Origin: Roseospira visakhapatnamensis
GTDB lineage: Bacteria; Pseudomonadota; Alphaproteobacteria; Rhodospirillales; Rhodospirillaceae
Length of the DNA: 64,000 nucleotides
Reading direction: 5' to 3'
NCBI RefSeq assembly: GCF_014197915.1
Contig: NZ_JACIGK010000001.1
Location: 1 to 64,000 of the forward strand
Shown here: in pieces, positions 30,413-40,687 of the stretch
Layout: each line of letters starts with the position of its first letter
How positions within the stretch are numbered: the stretch's first letter is position 1
The notes under the pieces: model-generated
Told to the model about the DNA's origin: nothing
Seen by the model: the letters and a program-made list of their open reading frames with translations, nothing else
The model's database searches: none
Position numbers and translations under genes: made by a program

Positions 30413-30453
30413 ATGGCCCTTGGTCGGATGGCCCTTGGTCGGATGGCCCTTCG
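30413..30453. repeat. 15-bp tandem repeat upstream of hsp20
   Basis: The unit ATGGCCCTTGGTCGG occurs twice exactly (30413-30427, 30428-30442), followed by a partial third copy to about 30453. It lies about 155 bases upstream of the hsp20 start. Confidence 0.8.
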
Positions 30454-30533
30454 GGGCCGGAGCCGGACGTGACGGACCGGCCCGGGCGGCGCCCGCCGAC
30501 GGGAGGACGCCGCCAGGGGACCCCGGATGACGC

Positions 30534-31520
<987 letters not shown>

Positions 31521-31702
31521 CGGAACTCTCCTTGTTCAACGCGTGTGGAGGACACCGGCGATATCGGTCCCGGCCCCCCAACGCACATCCCCAACGTCTA
31601 TATGGGCATCCCCGTCCGCCGGTCCCAGGGTCGCCGGATCACCGGGCGCGGCCGGCCGTCTCCAGCGACGTCCGAACCGGCGCCACGCGGACCCCGACGC
31701 CG

Positions 31703-32169
<467 letters not shown>

Positions 32170-32173
<4 letters not shown>

Positions 32174-33132
32174 GCCAGACCGTAGGCCCCGGGATCCTTC
32201 ACCCCGCGATGGAAGCGCAGCTTGTGCAGGTACTCCATGGGGTCCTTGGGCCGGACCAGGGCGCCATCGGGGGTGTTGACCCAGTCGTACAGGCGGGTCA
32301 GCAGGAAGCGCAGCGCCGCCCCCTGGGCCAGCGGCGGCAGCGCCGCCATCTCGGCGTCCGACAGCGGCCGCTCCGCCTGGTAGGCGGCCAGCAGCCGGCG
32401 CGCCTTGGTGACGTTGAACTCGCCCCGGCCCTCGAAGCACCAGGCGTTCAGGCACACGGCGATGTCGTAGGCCAGCACGTCGGTGCAGGCGAAGTAGAAA
32501 TCGATCAGGCCGGAGATTTCGTTCCGCAGGAAGAACACGTTGTCGGGAAACAGGTCGGCATGAATCACGCCTTCCGGCAGGCCGGCGGGCCAGCACGCCT
32601 CCAGATCCATCAGCGCGGTGTCCAGCTCCGCCCGCAGGCCCGGGTGTACCCCGTCCGCGTGCCCCGCGCACCGGTCGAACAGCGGCCGCCAGTCCTCCAG
32701 CCCCAGGGCATTGCGCCGGCGCATGGCGAAACCGCCCCCGGCATGATGCAGCCGCGCCAGCGCGCCGCCCAGACGGTCGCAGTGGTGCGGGGTGACGCGC
32801 CGGGGCCACATCCCGGCGAGGAAGCTGACCATGGCCGCCGGCCGGCCGGCCAGGGTCCGCAACGCCCGTCCGTCATGGCCGTGCACCGGCAGCGGACAGG
32901 GCAGGCCCCGGTCGGCCAGGTGCTCCATCAGCCCCAGGAAGAACGGCAGATCGTCGGGGTTCACCCGCTTTTCATAGAGCGTCAGGATCAACGGCCCGGT
33001 CTCGGTCTGGACCAGGTAGTTGGAGTTCTCCACGCCCTCGGCGATGCCCTTGCAGGACAGCGCCCGGCCCACCGGGTACTGCTCCAGGAAGGCGTCCAGA
33101 TCCTCGTCGCTGATCTCGGTGTAAACGGCCAT
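32170..33132 (-). CDS. thrB: Homoserine kinase, APH-fold type
   Basis: The 320-residue enzyme phosphorylates homoserine in threonine synthesis. It is the aminoglycoside-phosphotransferase-like ThrB of proteobacteria, not the GHMP kinase type. Landmarks are '[21 protein letters not shown]', '[28 protein letters not shown]' and the catalytic loop '[31 protein letters not shown]'. The ATG at 33132 starts the conserved N-terminus. It is followed by rnhA with a 4-base overlap. Confidence 0.95.
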
Positions 33133-33342
33133 GGTGGTCGCCGGACGTGAGGAAAACGGGCGCGGAGACGCGCCGGGCGTGGGGTCGGGAGCCGACTTTG
33201 GGGCAGACGTTCCCGATGGGCGCGCGTATGGTTGGGATGGCTTCGCGACGCCGGTTCGGCCGTTGTAGCCGATGCGCGCGCGCCGCGCCAGCCGGCCCGC
33301 CCGCCCTTCCACGTTCGTCCCGCCCGCGCAAGGACCCCGTTC

Positions 33343-33930
33343 ATGGCCGCCGCCCCGTCCCCCCGCCCGCGCCGATCCCCCCCGGGAGCCATCGTCCTCG
33401 TCGCCGCGTCGCTTCTGACGGCGCCCGCCCTGACCGCCTGCTCCGGGGTGTTCGGCGGCGGCGAGGAAGCGCGCCCCTGCCCGCCGGTGCGCATCGACCG
33501 GGCCGCCTCGACCCTCACCCAGTTCCGCGCCGACGGCGGCCGCGACCTGACCGACGTGACGCTGGAGGCCGAACTGGTCGGCTACCAGGGGGCGTGCGAG
33601 TACGACGACGACGGCCGCGCCGTGGAGGTGGAGGTCACGCTGGGGTTCACCGCCGCCCTGGGACCCGGCGCGCGGTCGCGCGACCAGACCTTCCAGTACT
33701 TCGTGGCGGTGCCGCGCTACTTCCCCAGCCCCGTGGGCAAGAAGGTGTTCGATGCCCGCCTGGTGTTCCCGGAGGGCACCGACCGCATCCGCTACGTCGG
33801 CGAGGAACTGCGGCTGCGCCTGCCCCTGGACCTGGGCGAAAGCGGCGCCGCCTACCCGGTCTACCTGGGGTTCCAGCTGTCGGCCGAGGAACTGGAGTAC
33901 AACCGCGCCCAGCGCCCCGGCCGCCCCTGA
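33343..33930 (+). CDS. Putative lipoprotein of unknown function
   Basis: The 195-residue product begins with a basic region and a hydrophobic stretch ending in the lipobox 'ALTAC' (Cys about residue 31), predicting a lipoprotein. The mature part contains 'LTQFRADGGRDLTDVTLEAELVGYQGACEYDDDGRAVEVEVTLGF' and 'FQYFVAVPRYFPSPVGKKVFDARLVFPEG', with a predominantly beta pattern. I recognise no family by name. ATG 33343 is chosen because it places the lipobox at a normal distance; the frame is open 37 codons further. A perfect hairpin follows at 33937. It may be a cell-envelope protein common to Rhodospirillales, but that is a guess. Confidence 0.8.
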   Translation: MAAAPSPRPRRSPPGAIVLVAASLLTAPALTACSGVFGGGEEARPCPPVRIDRAASTLTQFRADGGRDLTDVTLEAELVGYQGACEYDDDGRAVEVEVTLGFTAALGPGARSRDQTFQYFVAVPRYFPSPVGKKVFDARLVFPEGTDRIRYVGEELRLRLPLDLGESGAAYPVYLGFQLSAEELEYNRAQRPGRP

Positions 33931-33936
33931 CGGCAC

Positions 33937-33957
33937 CCGGGCCGGCATCCGGCCCGG
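33937..33957 (+). terminator. GC hairpin after the lipoprotein gene
   Basis: CCGGGCCGG (33937-33945) pairs perfectly with CCGGCCCGG (33949-33957) around a 3-base loop, 6 bases after the lipoprotein stop. There is no T-tract, so termination is uncertain. Confidence 0.45.
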
Positions 33958-34032
33958 TATCCGGGAAGGGCGCCCGCGATCCCGCCGCGTCGCGCCGGCG
34001 CGCCCCGGTCACCGCCAGCGAGGTTTTTCGCC

Positions 34033-34638
34033 ATGACCGATCACACCCCCGCGCCGACCGATCCCGGGCCACTCAGCAAGATCCCCGCCACCCCGCTCGG
34101 CGCGGTGCTGGCCGACCTGCCCGAGGTTCTGGCCGAGGTGGCCGCCGGCGCCGAGGAGCAACCGCCGGCGGCGCGCCTGCGCACCCTTCTGGCCGAGGGC
34201 CAGACGGTGCCGGCGCTGCTGCTGCTGGCGCATGCGCTGCCCCCCCGGGAAGCCATCTGGTGGGCGTGCCTCAACGCCCGCGCCGTCCTGGGTGAGACGC
34301 CGGAGCCCAAGCAGGGCCGCGCCCTGGCCGCCGCCGAGGCCTGGGTCTACCAGCCCGACGAGGCCGGCCGCCGCGCCTGCCAGTCCAGCGCCGACGCCGC
34401 CGGCAACGCCGGGCTGGGGGCCATCTGCGCGCTCGCCGTGTTCTTTTCGGGGGACACCCTGTCCGAGCCGGACCTCCCCAAAGTGGCGCCACCGCCCGGC
34501 ATGGTGGGCACCTTCGTGACCGCCGCCCTCCATCTGGCGGCGGTGCAGCGCACCCCGGAGCGGGCGCCGGAGCGTCTGGCCCGCGCCGTGCGCCAGGGCA
34601 TCGACATCGCCAACGGCGGCAACGGCCGGGTCGGGTGA
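34033..34638 (+). CDS. Hypothetical protein, possibly DUF6931-like
   Basis: This 201-residue, Ala-rich, mostly helical protein has no signal peptide. The segment 'LLLAHALPPREAIWWACLNARAVLG' and a following pattern of Ala/Trp helices ('ALAAAEAWVYQPDEAGRRAC', 'GAICALAVFFSGDTLS') resemble the DUF6931 group, which I associate loosely with type VI secretion loci. The match is from memory and should be treated as tentative. It stands between the lipoprotein gene and a convergent aminotransferase. If the assignment holds, it could relate to the tagJ-tssE pair at 54.4 kb. Confidence 0.65.
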   Translation: MTDHTPAPTDPGPLSKIPATPLGAVLADLPEVLAEVAAGAEEQPPAARLRTLLAEGQTVPALLLLAHALPPREAIWWACLNARAVLGETPEPKQGRALAAAEAWVYQPDEAGRRACQSSADAAGNAGLGAICALAVFFSGDTLSEPDLPKVAPPPGMVGTFVTAALHLAAVQRTPERAPERLARAVRQGIDIANGGNGRVG

Positions 34639-34669
34639 GCGACGACCGACGGACCGCCCGCCGTTCGTG

Positions 34670-35821
34670 CTAACAGCCCTCCCACGCGGTCAGCCGCTCC
34701 GCCGCCTCGGCCATGTCCTCGGTGGACCCGGCGAAGGAGAACCGCACGAAGCGGTGGCCCTGCTCGGCATCGAAGTCCAGCCCCGGGGTGGCGGCCACGC
34801 CGGTCTCCGCCAGCATGCGCCGGCAGAACTCCTGGCTGTCGTTGGTCAGGCGCGAGACATCGGCGTACAGATAGAAGGCCCCGTCCGCCGGGGCCAGCCG
34901 GTCGAAGCCGGCGCCCGGCAACGCCGCCAGCAGCAGGTCCCGGTTGCGGGCGTAGCGGGCCACGTTGGCCTGCAGCTCATCCTCGCAGTCCATGGCGAAC
35001 AGGCCGGCATACTGCGACAGGGTGGGCGCGGAGATGACCAGGTTCTGCGCCAGGCACTCCAGGGGCCGGATCATGTCCCCGGGGGCCACCAGCCACCCCA
35101 GCCGCCAGCCGGTCATGGAGTAGTATTTGGAGAAGCTGTTGATGACCAGGGCGTTTTCGGTCAGGCCGACGGCCGACAGGGCCGGCTCGCCATAGACGAT
35201 GCCGTGGTAGATCTCGTCGGAGATCATCCGGATACCGCGATCGTCGCAATAGGCCGCCAGCGCCCGCAGGTCGTCGGCGGGGATCACCGTGCCGGTCGGG
35301 TTGGAGGGGCTGGCGACGATGACGCCGTCCAGCGGCGGATCGACCTGCTCCAGAAGCGCCACGGTGGGCTGATAGCGGGTTTCCGGCCCCACCGGCAGCG
35401 TCACCGGCTCCACCCCCAGCGCCCGCAGGATGTGGCGGTAGGCCGGATAGCCGGGCGCGGCCACGCCGACCCGGTCGCCGGCGGCGAAGGCCGCGAGGAA
35501 CGCGAACTGAAAGGCCACCGACGACCCGACGGTGACCAGGATGCGGTCGGGGGAGACCTCCACCCCGTGCGCCTCGCGATAATGGCGGGCGATGCGCGCG
35601 CGCAGGGGCGGGATGCCCAGCGCCACGGTGTAGCCCAGGCGCTCGGTCTCCAGAACCTCGGTCAGTCTCTCGCGCGCCGCCCGGGGCAGGCCGGTCGCCG
35701 GCTGGCCCACCTCCAGGTGCAGCACGCGGTGGCCGGCGGCCTCGCGGGCGGCGGCGGCGCTCATGACGTCCATGACGATAAAGGGGGGAACCTTGGCGCG
35801 CGCGGCGACCTTCAGGGGCAT
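34670..35821 (-). CDS. PLP-dependent class I/II aminotransferase
   Basis: The 383-residue enzyme belongs to fold-type I aminotransferases. Characteristic segments are 'HLEVGQPATGLPRAAR', 'LVTVGSSVAFQFAFLAAF', 'GVIVASPSNPTGTVIPADDLRAL', 'DEIYHGIVYG' and the PLP lysine region 'VINSFSKYYSMTGWRLGW' (SFSK). The Arg binding the substrate carboxylate is in 'FVRFSFAGS'. The ATG at 35821 is preferred because GGAG lies about 8 bases upstream; an ATG at 35833 lacks one. Substrate could be aspartate, alanine or an aromatic acid. It follows the gamma-glutamyltransferase gene by 45 bases in the same direction, so they may share a transcript. Confidence 0.92.
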   Translation of the reverse strand: MPLKVAARAKVPPFIVMDVMSAAAAREAAGHRVLHLEVGQPATGLPRAARERLTEVLETERLGYTVALGIPPLRARIARHYREAHGVEVSPDRILVTVGSSVAFQFAFLAAFAAGDRVGVAAPGYPAYRHILRALGVEPVTLPVGPETRYQPTVALLEQVDPPLDGVIVASPSNPTGTVIPADDLRALAAYCDDRGIRMISDEIYHGIVYGEPALSAVGLTENALVINSFSKYYSMTGWRLGWLVAPGDMIRPLECLAQNLVISAPTLSQYAGLFAMDCEDELQANVARYARNRDLLLAALPGAGFDRLAPADGAFYLYADVSRLTNDSQEFCRRMLAETGVAATPGLDFDAEQGHRFVRFSFAGSTEDMAEAAERLTAWEGC

Positions 35822-35866
35822 CGGACACTCCATGGGGGGATCGGGAAAGACATCACGCGGAGGGGC

Positions 35867-37345
35867 TCAGGGCAGGCCGACCCGGAGGCCCAGGCCGGCG
35901 CCACGCGGGTCCACGCCCACCTGGCAGGTGCCGGGACCGTCGGAAACCCCGTCCGGACAGGCGAACAGCGTGACCAGGCCCTTACCCAGGCCGCCCGCCG
36001 GAAGGGTGGCCAGGGCCTCGGGCACGGGCGCCTCGTCCTCGACCACCGGCACCCCGGCGGCCACCGCCAGCGGCACCGCGCCGGCCCCGGCGGCGGCCAC
36101 GGCGGCGCGGGCATCGGCGGTGGGTTCGTTGTAGCGCAGCATCAGCGCCAGCGCCGGACTGTCCGGGCCGGGCGGCGGCGCCAGCGGGAAGCCGAAGCCC
36201 GGCACCATCCGCCCGGTGCCGAACGGGCGGTTGAGGGTCAGGGCACAGGCGATGGCGTTGCCGAACCGGTCGGCCACGACGAAGCTGGTGGCCCCGCGCG
36301 ACCCCAGGGTGGCGGCCAGGTTGGGCAGCGGCGGTGGCAAGCCGTTCTCATCCCCGCCGTCGCCGTCGCCATCGCCGGCCGCCGCCCAGCGCTCGGCCAG
36401 GCGGGCGGCGCTGTCGGGAACCGGGCTGAAGGCGGCCCAGTCACCGCCGGTCTCCCGCAGCACGGGCGCGCGCGTCGCCGGGCGCCAGTCGCGCATGGCG
36501 GAGACCGTCAGGTCGTGGCCGATGCCGGCCGCCGCCTCGGCCAGTTCGCGACCGGTGAGCCCCCCGTAGAGGTCGCCCGGCTTGGTGCGGACCACGGCCA
36601 GCGCCCGGGCCAGGTCGCGGTTCTGCATCGCCTGACCCTCGGCCAGCGGACCGGGGCCGAACACCGCCGTCATGGACGGGTCGGGCGGCGGTCCGCCCAG
36701 GGCGGCCACCTCGGCGGCCAGGGCGCGCGAGGCGGGAATGCCGAACCGGGCCATGGTCTCGGCCGGGGTCACCGCCGACTCCCAGCGCAGCACGCCACCA
36801 CGCGCGTGCAGGGCGAACAGGCCCCGCACCAGCGCCGGAACGGCGACCGGCTCCCAGGCGGGACGGACGATCCCGTCGAGCGACACCGGGGCATCGCCGG
36901 GCGACGCCGGGGCCGGTCCCGACAGGCCGGCGGGGGTGGTGGGCAGGAAGTCCAGGACGGCGACCCGGGACTCCTCGTCGGCGTCCAGGTCGTGGATCAG
37001 GCACACCCCGCCGCCGCCCAGGCCGGCGGCGCTGGGCAGGGTCACGGCCAGGGCGAAGCCGATGGCGGTGGCCGCGTCGTGGGCGGTGCCCCCCGCCGAC
37101 AGCACATCGCGCCCCACCACGGCGGCGCGCGGCTCGTCCGTCGCCACCAGCCCGGCGAATCCCTGCACATAGCCGACGGTGCCGGGCGGCGGGCCGCTTT
37201 CGCAGGCCCCCAGGGTCAGGGCCAGGATCCCCGCCGCCAGCGCCGCCAGCGGGCCGCGTTGACGGAGTCCGGGGGAGCGGCTACCGTCCCCCTTATGCGG
37301 ACCGGTCGGGCAATGGGCGGATGGGAGACGGCTGATGGCGCGCAT
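35867..37345 (-). CDS. Gamma-glutamyltransferase family lipoprotein
   Basis: The 492-residue protein has a lipobox ('LALTLGAC', Cys about residue 45) after a long N-region, so it is probably membrane-anchored in the periplasm. It matches GGT/Ntn hydrolases: 'VVGRDVLSAGGTAHDAATAIGFALAVTLPSAAGLGGGG' at the start of the large subunit. The probable autocatalytic Thr is residue 353 in 'RGATSFVVADRFGNAIACALTLNRPFG'. It would be processed into two chains and cleave gamma-glutamyl bonds. It is shorter than typical GGT (about 570). ATG 37345 has GAAGGA just upstream. Its first 11 bases overlap the divergent M48 gene start. Confidence 0.87.
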   Translation of the reverse strand: MRAISRLPSAHCPTGPHKGDGSRSPGLRQRGPLAALAAGILALTLGACESGPPPGTVGYVQGFAGLVATDEPRAAVVGRDVLSAGGTAHDAATAIGFALAVTLPSAAGLGGGGVCLIHDLDADEESRVAVLDFLPTTPAGLSGPAPASPGDAPVSLDGIVRPAWEPVAVPALVRGLFALHARGGVLRWESAVTPAETMARFGIPASRALAAEVAALGGPPPDPSMTAVFGPGPLAEGQAMQNRDLARALAVVRTKPGDLYGGLTGRELAEAAAGIGHDLTVSAMRDWRPATRAPVLRETGGDWAAFSPVPDSAARLAERWAAAGDGDGDGGDENGLPPPLPNLAATLGSRGATSFVVADRFGNAIACALTLNRPFGTGRMVPGFGFPLAPPPGPDSPALALMLRYNEPTADARAAVAAAGAGAVPLAVAAGVPVVEDEAPVPEALATLPAGGLGKGLVTLFACPDGVSDGPGTCQVGVDPRGAGLGLRVGLP

Positions 37346-38792
37346 GCGGATCCTTCGTATTAAGTCACGTCCGGTCTGGACCCCCGCGCCGGATCGGGGT
37401 CGCGGGCCCCGCGCCCCCGCCCGGCCCCGGGCGGCGCGGACGGGGATCACGGCGGTCGCGGCTATCCTGGTCACGGCCCTGGCCCTGATCGTGATGGTGG
37501 TCACCCCGCCGGCCGCGCGGGCGGCCTCCCTGATTCGGGACGCGGAGATCGAACGTATCATCCGCACCTACGCCGCGCCACTGTTGCGCAATGCCGGTAT
37601 CCCGCAGAGCGCGGTCACCATCCGGTTGTTGAACGACGACAGCCTGAACGCCTTCGTGACCACGCGCCAGCGCATGTTCATCCACACCGGACTGGTGATG
37701 CGCACCGAGCGGGTCGAGACGCTGGTCGGGGTGATCGCGCACGAAATCGGCCACATCGCCGGCGGCCACCTGGTGCGCCTGGATGCCGAGCGCGAGCAGT
37801 TCACCACCACCGCGCTGCTGGCGACCCTGGTGAGCACGGCGGCCGGCGCGCTGGCCGGCCGGCCGGACGTGGGCCTGGCGGTGGGATCGATGGCTCAGGG
37901 GTCGGCCCTGCGCGGGTTCCTGGCCTATACCCGGACCGAGGAATCCTCGGCCGATGCCTTCGCCCTGTCGGCGTTGGAGCGCGAGGGCCTGCCCGCCGAC
38001 GGGCTGCACGACTTCATGCGCACCCTGCAGAACCAGGAGGCCCTGAGCAGCGCCTATCAGGACCCCTACCTGCGCACCCACCCGCTGACCCGGGACCGGC
38101 TGTCGGCCATGGAGGCGCACCTGGAGCGCTCGCGGGCGACCAGCGCCGGCGTGCCGGCCGCGTGGCGGGAGATGCACGCGCGCATGCGCGCCAAGCTCAT
38201 CGCCTTCCTGCGGCCGCCGTCGGAGACGCTGAACCGCTACAAGGACCTGGAGGGACCGGCGGCGGACTACGCCCGGGCCATCGCCTACTACAAGGCGGTG
38301 GACCTGGACCGGGCCGTGCCGCTGATCGACGCCCTGATCACCGCCGAACCCGACAACCCGTTCTTCGAGGAACTGAAGGGGCAGATGCTGTTCGAAAGCG
38401 GACGCGTGGCCGAGGCGCTGACCCACTACCAGCGGGCCGTCGCCCTGGCGCCCGAGGAACCGTTGCTGCGGGTGGCCCTGGCCCATGCCCAGGTGGAAAG
38501 CGGCGACACGGCCCTTCTCAAGGCGGCGCAGGACAACCTGCGCAACGCCGTGTCCCGCGACGCCGACAACGCGCTGGCCTGGCGGCTGCTGGCCCTGGCC
38601 TACGGACGCGCGGGCGAGTCCGCCCTGGCCGATTACGCCATGGCCGAGACGGCCGTGCGCTCCGGCGAGTACGACCGCGCGCTGTTCCACGTGGGGCGGG
38701 CGCAGTCGCAGGTGCCGCGCGGCTCGCCCACCTGGCTGCGCCTGGAGGACATCGACACCGAGGCCCGGCGACGGCGGCGGGACAAGGACTAG
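37335..38792 (+). CDS. M48 metalloprotease with TPR repeats (BepA-like)
   Basis: The 485-residue periplasmic protease resembles BepA/YfgC, which removes misfolded outer-membrane proteins. A hydrophobic segment ('AVAAILVTALALIVMVV', about 35-52) serves as signal. The zinc motif HEIGH is at residues 136-140 ('GVIAHEIGHIAGGH'), with the third ligand in 'ESSADAFALSAL'. The C-terminal 180 residues contain TPR units ('FEELKGQMLFESGRVAEALTHYQRAVALAPEEP', 'ALAWRLLALAYGRAGESALADYAMAE'). The start overlaps the divergent GGT-like gene by 11 bases. Confidence 0.92.
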   Translation: MARMRILRIKSRPVWTPAPDRGRGPRAPARPRAARTGITAVAAILVTALALIVMVVTPPAARAASLIRDAEIERIIRTYAAPLLRNAGIPQSAVTIRLLNDDSLNAFVTTRQRMFIHTGLVMRTERVETLVGVIAHEIGHIAGGHLVRLDAEREQFTTTALLATLVSTAAGALAGRPDVGLAVGSMAQGSALRGFLAYTRTEESSADAFALSALEREGLPADGLHDFMRTLQNQEALSSAYQDPYLRTHPLTRDRLSAMEAHLERSRATSAGVPAAWREMHARMRAKLIAFLRPPSETLNRYKDLEGPAADYARAIAYYKAVDLDRAVPLIDALITAEPDNPFFEELKGQMLFESGRVAEALTHYQRAVALAPEEPLLRVALAHAQVESGDTALLKAAQDNLRNAVSRDADNALAWRLLALAYGRAGESALADYAMAETAVRSGEYDRALFHVGRAQSQVPRGSPTWLRLEDIDTEARRRRRDKD

Positions 38793-38994
38793 CCCCCCGC
38801 ATGCCCCGCGCCGGACCCCGCGCCCCGGGATCCGGGTCGCGCATTCGGGCGCCGGCCTGGTTTGACGGGGCGGACCGCTTGTGGTGACCGGTCCGCATCC
38901 CCAGTATGTTGCCCATACGAGTCGGCCCGCAAGACTTGACCCGTGAGCCCCGTGGTCGCGGGTCTTCCGCCCCCCAACAGGAGACGCGAGCCCC

Positions 38995-39762
38995 ATGAGC
39001 ATCCTGTCCCGTCCGGTCCCCTTTCCGGCCCTCGCCCTGATGGGCGCCCTGCTGCTGGCGGGCCTGACCGCTGGCGCGCCCGCCCGGGCCGACGACGCCC
39101 TGACCGACGCCCAGCGGGACGCGGTGCGCGCCCTGGTCCGCGACACCCTGCTGGACCAGCCCGAGATCATCGCCGAGGCCCTGGAGATCTATCAGTCGCG
39201 CCAGCAGGACGCCGAACGCGCGCGGGTCGCGGCCACCCTGGAGCAGCATCGCGCCGCCATCGAGGCCGCCGAGGCCGCCGACGTGCTGGGCAACCCGGAC
39301 GGCGCCATCACCGTCGTCGAGTTCTCCGACTACCAGTGCGGCTACTGCAAGCGGGCGTTTCCCGATGTGGCCTCGGTGGTGCAGGCCGCCGGCGACGTGC
39401 GCCTGGTGATCCGTGAGCTGCCCATCCTGGGGCCGGACTCCGTCATGGCCGCGCGGGCGGCGCTGGCGGCCCGCGCGCAGGGCCGCTACCCGGCCTTCCA
39501 CGCCGCGCTGATGGCCATGCGCGGCGGCCTGTCCGAGGCGTCGGTGATGCAGACGGCGCGGTCCGTCGGCCTGGACGTGGACCAGTTGAAGGCCGACATG
39601 GCCGACCCGGCGCTGGACGACCGCTTCGCCGAGACCATCAAGCTGGCCCGCCTGCTGGGGATCAGCGGCACGCCCGCCTTCGTCGTCGGCGACGAGGTCA
39701 TCCCCGGCGCCATCTCCGCCGAGACCCTGACCGAGGTGATCGCCCGCGCGCGGGAAGGATAG
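38995..39762 (+). CDS. Periplasmic DsbA-family thioredoxin (Com1-like)
   Basis: The 255-residue protein has a cleavable signal peptide ending in 'AGAPARADD' near residue 34. An N-terminal helical segment follows ('LVRDTLLDQPEIIAEALEIYQSRQQ', typical of Com1/BdbD/ScsC-like proteins). The thioredoxin fold has the redox pair C115-G-Y-C118 in 'FSDYQCGYCKRAF' and the cis-Pro loop 'GISGTPAFVVGDEVIPGA'. It probably acts as a disulfide oxidase or isomerase. It has its own upstream region of 200 bases and a following hairpin. Confidence 0.92.
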   Translation: MSILSRPVPFPALALMGALLLAGLTAGAPARADDALTDAQRDAVRALVRDTLLDQPEIIAEALEIYQSRQQDAERARVAATLEQHRAAIEAAEAADVLGNPDGAITVVEFSDYQCGYCKRAFPDVASVVQAAGDVRLVIRELPILGPDSVMAARAALAARAQGRYPAFHAALMAMRGGLSEASVMQTARSVGLDVDQLKADMADPALDDRFAETIKLARLLGISGTPAFVVGDEVIPGAISAETLTEVIARAREG

Positions 39763-39778
39763 GCGCGGGGCGCGGCGG

Positions 39779-39794
39779 GGGGCTGCTCAGCCCC
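39779..39794 (+). terminator. Hairpin after the DsbA-family gene
   Basis: GGGGCT (39779-39784) pairs with AGCCCC (39789-39794) around GCTC, 17 bases after the stop codon. A pyrimidine stretch CTCC follows. Confidence 0.4.
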
Positions 39795-39895
39795 TCCGTC
39801 GCGAGGGTGGGCCGTGTCCGATGCCGATGCTTGGCCGGACAGCGACGGGAGACCCACGCCGCCGGCGTCCTCACCGTCACCGAAGCCGGGCCACG

Positions 39896-40687
39896 CTAGA
39901 AGTAGCGGGGTTCGGAGTTGTGAGACGCCGCCGGAACCGCACTGTCGTCCGCGGGATTGGTCAGATTTGTTTCATGGAGATCACAATGAATCACCAGGAT
40001 ATTGGAGACTTCTCCGACCCAGAAATTATCTTCTCCATGACGACAATCCGCATGCCCATCTTTTTTTAAGATCATTTGTTCTACCATTCTTGTATTGAGG
40101 GCACCTCTAATATCTGTCATAAATCTTGGGCGAATTTTTTCTTTAGGGTCATCATTTTCATCATAAAAATAAACATAAGCTCCCTTGGGATTGCTTGTAA
40201 TAATAGCATCCTTGATGTAGGTCTCCGTGCAAAGACCCGGGAAAAACTTGCACGAATTTTGTAGTTTAATATGATTCTCGAGATCGTAACAGATCTTGCG
40301 CACAAAGCTCATATCGGTTTCATCGGCTTGCCGTCCCTGGGATTGCCCATAGGAACTATCGTAGATCATCACATCGTTCATGTTGACGCTCGCGGCCGCC
40401 GCGCCGAGCATGTTGACATCCTTGGTCACGGCATCATCGGGACCCTCAGCCAGCGTGTCCATGCCCGGATTCGGCAGGAACACCGGAACGGACGCCGCCG
40501 TGTCGCTGGCTTGGCCCCGTGGCTCCTGAGTCGTCGTCTGCTGGGGAGATGTCTGGGCCAGGACGGGACTCGACAGCCCCGCGAGAAGAAACACTATCGT
40601 CCTCAGGCCGGAGTGCACTCGAGGTCCCAAGTGTCCGATCCCTCTGATTTGCAAGAGTGCGGCTTTCGGTGATGCGGGGTTCTTCAT
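39896..40687 (-). CDS. Hypothetical secreted protein of an AT-rich island
   Basis: The 263-residue protein has a signal peptide (hydrophobic 'TIVFLLAGLSSPVLAQ', probable cleavage after about residue 45). A GC-rich low-complexity segment (about 45-95) leads to a Cys-containing domain encoded by AT-rich DNA ('FVRKICYDLENHIKLQNSCKFFPGLCTETYIKDAII', 'ADCRHGEDNFWVGEVSNILVIHCDLHETN'). It is unknown to me. A very strong GGGGAGG precedes the ATG at 40687. Its first 242 bases overlap the 3' end of the upstream membrane-protein gene in another frame. The sharp change from about 60-70% GC to clearly AT-rich inside one gene suggests assembly from sequences of different origin. Confidence 0.75.
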   Translation of the reverse strand: MKNPASPKAALLQIRGIGHLGPRVHSGLRTIVFLLAGLSSPVLAQTSPQQTTTQEPRGQASDTAASVPVFLPNPGMDTLAEGPDDAVTKDVNMLGAAAASVNMNDVMIYDSSYGQSQGRQADETDMSFVRKICYDLENHIKLQNSCKFFPGLCTETYIKDAIITSNPKGAYVYFYDENDDPKEKIRPRFMTDIRGALNTRMVEQMILKKDGHADCRHGEDNFWVGEVSNILVIHCDLHETNLTNPADDSAVPAASHNSEPRYF

